The position numbers and the translations under genes were made by a program. Source: Silene noctiflora (Eukaryota; Streptophyta; Magnoliopsida; Caryophyllales; Caryophyllaceae). Taken from it: a stretch of DNA of 34,397 nucleotides. The stretch covers positions 22,545 through 56,941 of the forward strand of contig VHZZ01003463.1 in assembly GCA_009801015.1 (NCBI GenBank), read 5' to 3'. Position 1 is the first letter of the stretch. Every line of letters begins with the position of its first letter. The notes beneath the pieces are model-generated. The model searched no databases and was not told the DNA's origin. It saw only the letters and a program-made list of their open reading frames with translations. Below, piece by piece: positions 10,777 to 21,200 of this stretch.

Positions 10777-11080
10777 ACTTTTAGTGAGGTCGATAATGGA
10801 CACCTCGATTAAAAAAAAAAAAAAAAAAACTTAGAGGCATGTTAATTTGACTCCTTAGCTTTTAATAAGGGGTACATTAATTTGTCAAGTAATCTGTATT
10901 ATATGCTTTGTGTGCAATTAAGTCGGTCTTTAAATTTTTAGGCATGTCGATAATGGACGCCTCGATTTTAAAATAAAAATAAAAATTCGAGGCGTGTTAA
11001 TTTGACTCCTTAACTTTTAATAAGGGGTAGATTAATTTGTCAAGTACTCTTGTATTATATACTTTGTGTGCAATTAAGTC
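10775..11080. repeat. 157-bp tandem duplication at the DUF761 3' end
   Basis: Copy one (about 10775-10924) starts at the stop codon and copy two (about 10930-11080) follows. Shared landmarks are CGATAATGGA (10791 and 10948), a poly-A stretch, GTTAATTTGACTCCTTA, TTTTAATAAGGGGTA and GTGTGCAATTAAGTC. The DUF761 3' UTR is therefore present twice; a poly(A)-signal-like AATAAAAATAAAA is in the second copy. Confidence 0.88.
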
Positions 11081-11781
11081 CAAGTAATTACGAGTACTAA
11101 TTTTCTTAGGATATGTAATCAAGAAATTGCGACTAGATGTGCAAGAAATATGGAGGATTCGAGGTATATGTGATTTTTTGTTCCTCGATCAAATTAAATA
11201 ACGCCAAGTTTACTTATCATTAAACAAAGTTAACTCAACCAATAATTTCACTAGAATCAAGTCGACCCAAAGATGAACGTCATAATTCAAAGTAAACAAT
11301 ATGTAAGCCAACGAAAAATCAATACACCCGATTTAAAACGAGCATAAGGGAGATGAAAATGTTTAACAGTAAAGTATACACGAAATGACTTGAACCTAAA
11401 CTTAAAATTTGACTTTGCATAATCTATCTATTTAGGTAAAAGAAGAATGGTCCTAGTACCAAAAATAGTATTTTGAGGAAGCAAAATCAAGTCAGGATGA
11501 TTGAATCAACAATCTTACTATTCCAAATTGAATTTCCATCTCTTTATTCCATTTAAGGAAGAGTTGGCATACCCTGATACAATCAAGAGGTTAATCCTGA
11601 GACTTAATATGAGTGTTAAGAACAGTAATATATTAGTATTATATTATTAGTCATACTTAATTAGTTCAAACTTTTTTATTTCTTTCACTTTATCTCTCGT
11701 AGTCTCAAACCCATCAAAAATGTCAACAACATAAGTAAGAGCCATTGCCCACACAAAACACCCGAGTATTTATGAGTCTTA

Positions 11782-12083
11782 AGGTGTGTTTGGATAGAGG
11801 AATTTGAAGGAAAAAGAAAGGGAGGGAGAGATATTTGGAGGGATCCAATTTTCCTTGTTTGGATAGCAAATGAGAGTAGAGAAAAATGGAGGGGGGTATT
11901 TGGAGGGATCCAATTTCCCTCCTCTAAGCCTAATCAAAATCTCATCACAATAGGCAAGATTTGGAGAGAAATTGTATCCAAACAACCACACTCCTTTGCC
12001 TCTCCCCTTCCCTTCTCTCCCTTTCCCTTCCCACCTTCCCTCTCCCCTCCCTTTCCCTCCACTTTTGCTATCCAAACACACCC
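11782..12083. mobile_element. Tourist-like (PIF/Harbinger) MITE
   Basis: Terminal inverted repeats AGGTGTGTTTGGATAG (left) and CTATCCAAACACACCC (right) enclose a 302-bp unit without coding capacity, flanked by the 3-bp duplication TTA (11779-11781 and 12084-12086). An internal GTTTGGATAGCAAA and GTATCCAAACAACC pair suggests nested or duplicated ends. Related TTTGGATA sequences occur in intron 2 of the DHD/SHD gene. TTA duplication points to PIF/Harbinger; the family is very common in plants. Confidence 0.8.
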
Positions 12084-12547
12084 TTAAAATGGGTGGAAAT
12101 CCAAAACTCATTCTAAGATGTCGTTTGGTTACCACGGTTAAGTTAAATTCTCATGAATTTTAAAAACATATGAATTTGTCAATTTATATGAATTGCTTAA
12201 AAGTTGTTTGGTTGACATACAAGAATGAAATGCATGGAGGTGTTTTCAATTACCAGGAGATAAGTAATCCTCCTCCACTCCTCCATAAAGGAGGAGTTGA
12301 CAATTCATGAAGAAAAAAGAAATAACCTGATTTTAGATAAACAAACTGCTTCTATTTTTTCAATTCACCTATTTTTATCGGGATAATGATACGACGCCTC
12401 CGGGTGACACCCAATCTCGGCGTCATTCTCTCACATACATTAAATGAGGACCCCAATAATAAGGAACCCTAAATAATAAGTAGGAACCCCCAATAATAAG
12501 GAAAATATTTCTAAGATGACCCTACTTTATCTAAACTTGGCCTTAAG

Positions 12548-12933
12548 GTAAGATTATCCGTCAGACTATCCAAAGTTTTAAGACTCTATCACATCACCTT
12601 TTCACTAACGTTTATTATTTCTTTATTGTTCAGACTCACCTCAGACTTTATACATTATCCTTCAGACTTATCTCAGACTCTACTTTTTCACTACACTTTT
12701 TTATGAAATTTTTGATAAAAAAAAACAGTAATACTTTAACACATGGTAGTCATCTATTAGTTGTTATTATAAAAATGTGGGGTCAAGACTCTACAAAAGT
12801 CTTAAGTTGAGTCTTGGATTTCCAAGATTCAACTTAAAACTTTGTTAAGACTTGAGTAGATTATTGGTAGTTTTGAGTGAGTTTTGTCTTAAGACTTACC
12901 AAAGTCTTGTCTCAAGACTACCAATAATCTTAC
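12548..12933. mobile_element. Foldback-type element
   Basis: The ends GTAAGATTATCCGTCAGACT and AGACTACCAATAATCTTAC are imperfect inverted repeats. Within the right half, 12859-12877 and 12911-12929 form a near-perfect 19-bp stem (one mismatch), and words such as AAGTCTTAAG and TCAAGACT recur in both orientations. No coding capacity. The boundaries and class are uncertain. Confidence 0.5.
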
Positions 12934-13090
12934 ACTTAGTCTCGGCAACATCACACCTAAAATGATTCAAACTCCTAATGGCCCAACAAAACTCCATCTA
13001 AGTAAACCCTCCATGTAACTTTTGTCCCGACCCAAACTATTTTACCAAAATATCTCAACAAAACGTAATTCCAAACTATAATAATGCGAT

Positions 13091-13470
13091 TAGGGTGGTA
13101 AATGAACTAAGCTGGCTCGTTGAGCTTTTGAAACCGGTTGGGTCAAAGTTTCGCTCGTGTTCGGTCAAACCAAGCTCGAGCTTGGCTAAATTCGAATCGA
13201 GCCCGATCTACGCGAGACTCGGCTCAAAAGCTCATTTATAATCTTTTTTTTTTAAAAAAAAAATTATACTATAATATTACTTTCATTTCAAATTGTATGT
13301 TATTTAGGCATTATAAGTAATGACAAAACGAGCTCGATTTAGACTCGAGCCTTTTTTCGAGTCAAGCTCAAACTTCAATTTTTTAGGCTCGACGAGCTTC
13401 GTGACGAGCCTGAGCACGAGCTCAAACTTTTGAGTCCGAGTTCGATCTCAAATCTGAGCCAACTAAAGTT
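13091..13470. mobile_element. Diverged relative of the GAGCTCG-rich element
   Basis: It starts TAGGGTGGTAAATGAAC, resembling the left end of the 9265-9737 element, then shows the same pattern: GAGCTCG/CTCGAGC words, an AT-rich centre with a T/A homopolymer, and a CTCGAGCC/GAGCTC-rich right arm. The right end is decayed, so its limit is approximate. Confidence 0.5.
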
Positions 13471-13800
13471 GTTGTTTGCGAGATATACCTACAATGACTC
13501 AACCTAAACTAATCCACAAACCAAAAATCATCAAAATTCGCAACGACTCAACCGAAACACGACTTATAACTCTACGTCAATTCCCAAACACAAGTTAAGC
13601 CTGAAACATAACGACCTAACAACACGTCCAAAGTCGATGAATCCGATTTATGCCCTGTTCTTTTCGACTGAAACGAGTTGAACTGTATCGAATGAAGTTG
13701 AGCTGAACTATATGGAGATGAGGTGAATTGAATGCAGCTGAAGTAAGTGTTAATTTTGTGCAAAGATGAGGTAATTAAAACTGGCTGAAATTAAACATAA

Positions 13801-13928
13801 ATGAGCTGAAATTAATAGGGGGTTGCGAAACGTCATCGACGTTTTGTAACAAATGAATCTGATTTATGCCCTGTTCTTTTCGACTGAAATGAGCTGAAAT
13901 TAATAGGGGGTTGCGAAACGTCATCGAC
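13801..13928. repeat. Duplicated left end of the Mutator-like element
   Basis: Forty bases covering the target site and the element's first bases (ATGAGCTGAAATTAATAGGG onward) occur at 13801-13840 and again at 13889-13928, 88 bp apart. The words between, GATTTATGCCCTGTTCTTTT (13861), also occur at 13645. So part of the host flank and of the TIR was copied, leaving a truncated second left end. Confidence 0.8.
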
Positions 13929-15045
13929 ATTTTGTAACAAATTGTCAATGTTTTTTTTAAAAAAGACCATCACTACCCTTGCTCACTCTCTCTCTACTCT
14001 ATCCTCTACCAAATCCTCCCAAACAACAAATTAAAAAAAAAATCAAGATTTTGTTAATCGGATTCAATGTCAAACAATGAATTATCTAAATCAACGGATA
14101 GCGACGAATCATAAGTAAGTTAACTAATTAACTACTCAACGTAATTTTTTTTTCGTTTGAGTCAGACATTGCCTAGTAATTTTTTTCGTTTGAATCGGAC
14201 ATTGCCTAGTATGAATCAGACATTAAGATCTCTCCAAGAAATTCACATTTGTTAATGTTGAATCATTGATTGCCTAGCACGAATCATTGCTTGCCTAGTA
14301 TGAATTGAATTGTATTTTTTTTTTCGTATAAATGGACTTTGAATCTAGTTGTCCCTAATGGACATGAACAATGAAACTCAATGTCTCTAATGGACAAAGA
14401 CATTGATACCTAACGTTGGGTTTGGGCTAGGACAATGAATGTACACGTCCCATTAGTATGAGACGTTGATTGTGGGTGTCTTTTATGGGCATGGACATTG
14501 AATTTGGGTGTCAGTGTGGGATATGGACATTGATTGTTGGCGTCTATCTTGAGTTAGATGTGGAGTATGGTTGTCAACATTGGCCCCAGACGTGTGGACT
14601 TAACGTCCCACTTGGGTATGGATTTGGCCTAGTGCTGGACAATGATTCCTATTGTCGCTTCATGGATCGGATTTTGAAATTTAGTTTTCGTCTTTTTATT
14701 TACTTTTTTTCGTATATCTAGGTCGTTTTACGTATTTTAGCACCTAATCATTATTAAATTTGTGTGTTAACATGATTCGCCTGAGGAATTTGGTGTTGAT
14801 GGTGTTAATTATAACCATTTATTTGGTACGGAAACAAGCTTTGCAAGCCGTTGATTTAGATGATTCGTTGTTTGACATTGAATCCGATTAACAAAGTCTT
14901 GATTTTTTTTTAAGTTTGTTGTTTGGGAGGATTTTGGGATTGAATAGAGTAGAGAGAGAGAGAGTGAGGAGGGTAGTTTGGTCTTTTTTTAAAAAAAAAA
15001 GCGTCGACGATTCGTTATAAAACGTGGACGACATTTCGCAACCCG
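13905..15045. mobile_element. Mutator-like non-autonomous element with ~195-bp TIRs
   Basis: The left TIR (13905-14097) and right TIR (14848-15045) match as reverse complements along nearly their whole length: GGGTTGCGAAA at the tips, then a pyrimidine-rich CTCACTCTCTCTCT tract, CCTCCCAAACAACAAA, an A-run, and TTAATCGGATTCAATGTC, ending at AAATCAACGG. The flanks GAAATTAAT (13896-13904) and GAAATTATT (15046-15054) look like a 9-bp target duplication with one mismatch, the size typical of Mutator. The 750-bp core holds degenerate tandem units around GGACATTGA and no transposase. It ends only 197 bp before the DHD/SHD start codon. Confidence 0.85.
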
Positions 15046-15091
15046 GAAATTATTCCAGATGGAAATCGTACATAGACGGTTTGCGAGGTCT

Positions 15092-15152
15092 ACCAACCCA
15101 CTTACCGACCCCCACCAAACGCAATTTCTGTTATTTTTTTAGAGCGGTTGGT
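15092..15152 (+). promoter_or_regulatory. AC-element cluster in the DHD/SHD promoter
   Basis: ACCAACC occurs at 15092-15098 on the plus strand and at 15146-15152 on the minus strand (GGTTGGT). ACCGACC and ACCAAAC variants lie between (about 15104-15120). ACCAACC is the classic AC element bound by R2R3-MYB factors of lignin and phenylpropanoid genes, which draw on shikimate-pathway products. The cluster lies 91-151 bp upstream of the ATG. No clear TATA box is seen here. Binding is inferred from motif identity only. Confidence 0.5.
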
Positions 15153-15242
15153 GTACTTTGACAACTTGTCAACTCGTTTCGCCATTGTTTCCAATTTCCA
15201 CTGTAATCAAGCTCAATCAAATTCCTCCCAAATTCGACAAAA

Positions 15243-18200
15243 ATGAAGAACTTAGCCCTAATTTGTGCTCCTGTAATGGCGGATACAGTTCAACAGATGG
15301 TCACTCTAATGATTAAAGCTAAGGAATGTGGTGCTGACCTCGTTGAAATCCGATTAGATCACTTGAAATTATTCAATCCTCTTCAAGATGTTTCTTTTAT
15401 TATCAATAATTCTCCTTTGCCCACGCTTTTCACTTACAGGTTCGCTTTTTCGCGTTATTTCTTCGTAATTTGCTTGCTTGATTGCATATTATTGTGATTC
15501 AAGTGAATTGAATTGAATTGAGTTGAGTTGAGTTGAGTTGAATTGAATTGAATTGAATTTGAGCGATAGATTGATGATTATGCTTAATGAAATACTTCGA
15601 TTATTGCGTTTGGTAATGCAGCTGAATTGATTTGATTGATGATTTTGATTGATGGAAAGTGTAGTTATAAGGTTTAGGTAATTTATTACTAATTTGATTA
15701 TTGTGTTTTGTAATGCAGCTGAATTGATTTTATTTGATTGATGATAATGGTTAATGAATAGTGTTAAGTATAATTTGGTTTGGTTTTCTTGTTAATTGGA
15801 TGATTGTGTTTGGTAATGCAGCTGAGTTTATTCGATTCGATTATTGTAATGAGAAGTGTAGTTCGCAAAGATTTTGAACAGTGTGGTTATAATAACTTGG
15901 TTAAGGAAATTTATTGTGCTGTTAATTTGTTGATAGGCCTAAATGGGAAGGTGGTGAGTATGAGGGAGATGAGGGGAAACGATTAGATGTGCTTCGACTT
16001 GCGATGGAGCGAGGTGCTGATTACATTGATGTTGAGCTTCAGGTATTCTTTGTTTTGTTTTGTTCGAGTAAGGTGGGTTCAACATTTGCATACTTGGACT
16101 GTTGGATGTGATTAGGTCACTCGAGCACTGTGTTTGGATAGATGAGGGAAGGTAGGGGATCGAGCATCGTCATTTTCGCTCCAAATCTTTCTTATGTTGG
16201 AGGGATTTAGATCAGACCCTCTCCGTCCACTTCATCCAACCACACTAGCTAATTGAACAAGATTTTTGTCCCTCGTGTTTCTCTCCCCTCCCTTTCCCTC
16301 CAAAATTTTTCCTCTAAACACCCGTTAAGTCAAACTCTTTGTTTGGATAAAGGGAGAGGAAAGGGATTGATATCAAGGTACCTCAATTATTCCCTTTTGT
16401 TCGAGTAAGGTGGTTGCGGCATTTGCATACTTCGACAATCGGATGTGGTTCGGTGACTCACTTTAAGTCTAACCCTTGTTTGGATAAAGCAAAATGAAAG
16501 GGTCTATAACCTACATGACAAATTAAAATCTCTCAAACATAGGAAAGATTTAGGGGAAAGCACCAAGGCCCCATCCCCCCCTTTCTATTTGTATCCAAAC
16601 AAATGCATACTAAAGCTTGCAATAGGCTGTTTTATGTCGAATATATTTGGGGCCAATCTAAAGGATGTTAAAAATCCCCTGACACGAGTTTGATTCATTT
16701 GAGTATTTTTCATCTTATGACTCATATATGGTCTTTGAAGGTCGCCGAAGAGTTCATCAATTCTATAACTGGAAAGAAGCCTGAAAACTGCAAAATCATT
16801 GTCTCATCTCATAATTATCAGAGCACACCATCAGTTGACGATCTTGGTAACCTTGCTGTTAGAATACAATCTACTGGAGCAGACATAGTGAAGATTGCCA
16901 CAACTGCTGTAGATGTAACTGATGTGGCACGTATGTTTCATATAACTGCAAGTTCTCAAGTAAGAAGCTTATGTTAAGGATCTCAAACAACTTTTGTTTC
17001 CTTGTTGTCCCGTTGTGTTGTGTTGTGTTGTGTAACTTAAAGAAAGCAGGACGTAGTTTCAGGGACTAGAATAGTGTTTTTTTTTTTTCTCTAGGAGTTA
17101 TTTCTGTAGTAGTTTCCACCTCAATAGAGTCAAAACCCCTTTCCATTTTTAGAGGAAGCCTAAAACTCACAATTCTTTGATTCAAGCTTATGACGAGATA
17201 AAGTAAAACGCGCGCACTAAACTTGTTCTACTTAGTGTTACTATGGTAAGGTTCTGAGCACTTAGGTAAGGTTGTGAGCACGTAATGACATGACCTCCAT
17301 ACCTGCCATTCATGGGAGCCCTTAAGACGCAGGGATAATGCTGTTTTAAATTGTAAAACAAAATGACACAATAAACTGTTGCACTTTTATTTTTCGCAAC
17401 CAGCAGTCTATCTATACAATTCTCAACACAATTGTTAATATGTCATGTGACAAGTCCATCGTGTTTTCATTATAGATCTGATTTCTGGTAGTTTTGTTGA
17501 TGTTCTTGTGTATTTCTTTTTTTGTGGCAATTGTTGATATAAGTCGTGTGACAGTGTGATATTCAAATGGAAAGTCTTACTCATTTTTGGGTACGTGGAC
17601 AATTGAACTGCATATGATTATAGAATTCATTTGGCAATTGGGATTCTGATTCAACCATTTTAAATAAATTATTTAGAAAATATTGTAGCCCACCTTTCGA
17701 TGGAAAGCATATGTCGGCTAATATAAATGTCTTTGTTTGTGTTTTACTGTTCTTGCATGCTGTATATATAACTTTACCTAGCTGACTTTACATCCATGGT
17801 TCTTCAGTGAAACTGATGTGCCCCAGTTTGGTGGTAGTATTGCTAATGTTTATATGATGATGGCCTCCTTTTCTATGAATAGGGGCGTTCATTGCAGTCC
17901 TTATATATCTTTTTTTATCGCTATGGGGGTGACAGTATAAGTGGAAAAATTGCAGGTCCCAGTCATAGGACTTGTTATGGGTGAGAGGGGCTTAATTTCA
18001 CGGATACTTGGATCCAAGTTTGGTGGATATCTTACTTTTGGAACTATTGAGCCTGGAAAAGTTTCAGCTCCCGGGCAGCCCACAATCAAAGATTTGTTGG
18101 ACTTGTACAACTTTAGACATATTAGACCCGACACTAAAGTTTTTGGACTTATTGGGAAGCCAGTTGGTCACAGCAAATCTCCTCTTTTATACAATCAATC

Positions 18201-21200
18201 CTTCAAGTCTATAGGTTTCAATGGTGTTTATGTTCCATTTTTGGTGGACAATGTTAGAAATTTCTTCGAGACATATTCATCTACCGATTTTGCCGGGTTC
18301 AGGTGAAGTTACCTTTTAATTGGACTTCATTAAGTTTGTAGTGTAGCTTTTCATGTCATATTAAAATTTGACGTTAATTCATTAACCACATGCTCAGCTG
18401 ATTGGAATCCTTCGTGGCCTTTTTTTTCCATTCTTTTTCTCACTGGCTTTATTGGCAGTTATCTAATTTACTTTGGCACATTTCCATTCAAACATACCCT
18501 TGTTGAGCAAATTACTCAACACATGGTAACTATGCTCTCTGATCAGGAAATTACTCCTGGAACTTTCTGGGTGTGTGGACACTTTGCAGGCATATATGTT
18601 TAGAATTGTGATTTACCATCTGATAATATGTGACACTTTGCAGACATACCCTTGTTGAGCAAATTACTCAACACCTTGTTTTATTATTCTTGGCTGGACT
18701 CTAAAAGGTGTCATCCATAAAATAAGAATGCAGCATTTTATCTGACCTTCAAGAGAGGAAATTTTAGCTGATCTGCCAAACTTTTCTTACAGCTGCACGA
18801 TTCCGCACAAGGAAGCCGCTCTTCAGTGTTGTGATGAGGTTGATCCTGTTGCCAAGGTAATTGACAGCTACAGCAATCAAAGTACTTTTATATTGGTTCT
18901 GAGATGTCAGTGAAGATTTGTTCATATGTCCGTTGATTTTTTTTATTAATAAAATCAATTGCGTGTTTCGATTGTGAGCCACAGTCAATAGGAGCGGTTA
19001 ATTGCCTTATCAAGAGACCTAATGACGGAAAGTTGTCGGGTTACAATACCGACTACATTGGGGCCATTTCCGCCATTGAGAATGGGTTAACAGGTTTTTC
19101 CTCTTCACTTACTCAAGTTTCTAAATTATAATGTTTATGACTTTAACTCACATCCTTAGATTGTGTCATTTGCTGAATCAAGGATGGTTGAGCTGAGTAC
19201 TGCTGATACTGTTTTCACTTATTATATTCATCATCTATCAATTCCTTTAATTTACAGTGAGCTTGTTTAAACTAGTCTTCTGGAGCATTTAGTATATAAT
19301 GAGTCAAAACTTTGCTATTCTTTATCTCTTGAATACGATGATAGAAATAAAAATGGCTCGCTAAATTGATTTTGCATTTTGTACATCTTATACTTGGGTC
19401 CATCCTCGTATGGCAAAAGATATACTCTTTACTTGGAAGAGAACAATGAAAAAGGTTGGGTTGGCGAAGTTTGGAAGATGGTTCCTTGGTCTATTTAGCG
19501 GTGAACTTCGATTGAACAGAACCATCATTTATTGATGATGTGGCCTCTTCATTTCAAGAGCTCAAGTTTCATTTCTAGAAGTTAGTATATAAGTGGAGCC
19601 ATATGCTGCACCAAATCGAAACTCGTCTCTTCTTGTTTTTGTAGATGAGACTAACCAAGATAGCTGGAGAGCATAATCTTTGAACCTCTCATTTTGTGTA
19701 TGGTCGTTAAATTGGGTGTCTTTTTGTATGTGGGTGTCACTTTCAAGGTGTCTTTTTGTATAGAAGCGTCACCTCTATTATATATTTTTCTACAAAGGCT
19801 CCACCTGTCCCTAAGTTAATACTCCCTCCTAGTCGCCTATTGTTACCTCTTTCCTTTTTTAATGCTAGTCAGGTTTTGTTCCCTCTTTCTTTATTTGGAA
19901 ACCTTTGTGTGGTCCAAATTCAGTTTCATGTGGGGTGGGGTAGAGTGTTTTATGTGTCCAAATTCATTTCCTTAATTCTTGTGTCCAAAAGAAAAGGGAG
20001 CAAAACAACGACTAGGAGGGAGTATAATAATCTTACTGTTAAAAAAAAATTAAAAATATGGTCATCCGGAAGCGGGCTGTTTAACACGGGTAAAATTTTG
20101 AACATCAGACTCCAATGACAGCAACCTTTGAGACAATGATATACTGTAGTTTTTGGTTGTATTTGCCTGTTTAGCATAATTGAGGAATGTTTGAATGCAA
20201 AAGCAAGTTTTCAGATTCAGTTGCTCTTGGAAGGAATTTTATCCGCATGGCCTTTTGTAGGATATTGAAGAGGGTGATTTTCTGTATGGGGCCTGGGGGT
20301 ATCAAATTCCTAAGCCCCCCCCCCCCCCGCGGCTAGGTCCCATAGTATTGGATCATGATTAGGTACACGGAGGGCGGAGGCGGTGAAAGGTAGGAGTAGC
20401 GGAATCTTAGTGTCTTAGTGAGGGTTCCCATTCTCACATCGTCAAGGATCCATTAGGTGGTGCTCAGGGCATAACAGACAACCAAGGCTGTGCTTGAGGT
20501 TGAATGTGCAAACCTAGGAGGCGCGAGATATTTTCTGGAGGTGATGTGAGAGATTGTTCGTTGTTTACGGTAAACGACCAAAAAGATCATTCAACAGGCT
20601 CTGAAGGAACTTACAAATAAGTTTTTTTGGGTTTGTTGAAAACTTTACTGGCCATATTTACATATTCCAGATCAGGAGAGAGAGTGGGGGGTGCTGCTAC
20701 TGGTGCAACGATGGGGGTTCAAAAGAATCCTGATGCACTGAAAAATGATTATAGGATATTCACATATTTACCTCTACTATCGCCTTTACAAATTTGATGG
20801 CTCCAGTTGTTTTTTACAGGGATAGAATTGGGTGATAATGCAAAGGGTCAATGATCGAGTCGACAACGCAGACAATGATTATTGGAACTTCTATGAGGAG
20901 GGTGAGTATTTTCCGGGTGAAGATGAGTTGGTGACCTTTTACTTTATAAGTTGAGGGTGTCATACCCTAGCGAAAGGCAATTGGAGAGGCAGTCATCATT
21001 AACAATAATTAAAGGATGTCGATGCTGCTCCCTGGCTTTCCAAAATGGATGTGGCCCTTACTAACTATGTTGCTCTAACTCGGCTGCAAGTGTAAGACAA
21101 AACAGCATTGGAGTGTCAGATGCGGTTTTTTTGTGTGATTTATTTGGTCTGAAATGAAGTGTAGAAATCGGAGAGTCGGACACTAAACATGGAAGCAAAT

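Larger units (their letters stand above)
10777..15242. other. Transposon-rich intergenic region
   Basis: No supported gene. From left to right: a tandem duplication; unremarkable AT-rich DNA (11081-11778); a Tourist-like MITE; a stretch with decayed transposon-like words GTTTGGTT (12120-12300); a short interrupted repeat of CCCAATAATAAGG (12450-12505); a foldback element; a second GAGCTCG-rich element; a rearranged block with GCCCTGTTCTTTTCG words (13640-13900); and a long-TIR Mutator-like element. The final 197 bp are the DHD/SHD promoter and leader. The many short open frames here are repeat-derived. Confidence 0.75.

Noticed and set aside
11779..12135. A 118-codon minus-strand frame
   Set aside because: It lies across the Tourist-like MITE and encodes a low-complexity Gly/Lys/Arg product from the element's purine tract.
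14470..14721. An 83-codon frame in the core of the Mutator-like element, considered as a transposase remnant
   Set aside because: The product is repetitive (WxGCQxG-like) from tandem DNA units and shows no DDE transposase motif.
15601..15936. Using the TGCAG sites in intron 1 as the real exon 2 acceptor
   Set aside because: They would add stop codons before the conserved RPKWEGGEYEGDE segment; only the acceptor ending at 15936 keeps the frame.
18160..18200. Idea that the shikimate gene is a quinate dehydrogenase because of GHSKSP
   Set aside because: The Gly precedes the substrate-binding serines; S247, S249 and T292 match the shikimate type, so QDH is not supported by sequence.
20313..20335. 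C-run near 20320 and C-run near 32770 as G-quadruplex sites
   Set aside because: They are simple homopolymers without a spaced four-run pattern; probably slippage tracts.
20460..20560. Possible tRNA- or SINE-like text in intron 6 (GAGGTTGAATGTGCAAACCTAGG)
   Set aside because: No cloverleaf or A/B box arrangement could be built, and similarity to the ACR11 repeats is only a short word.
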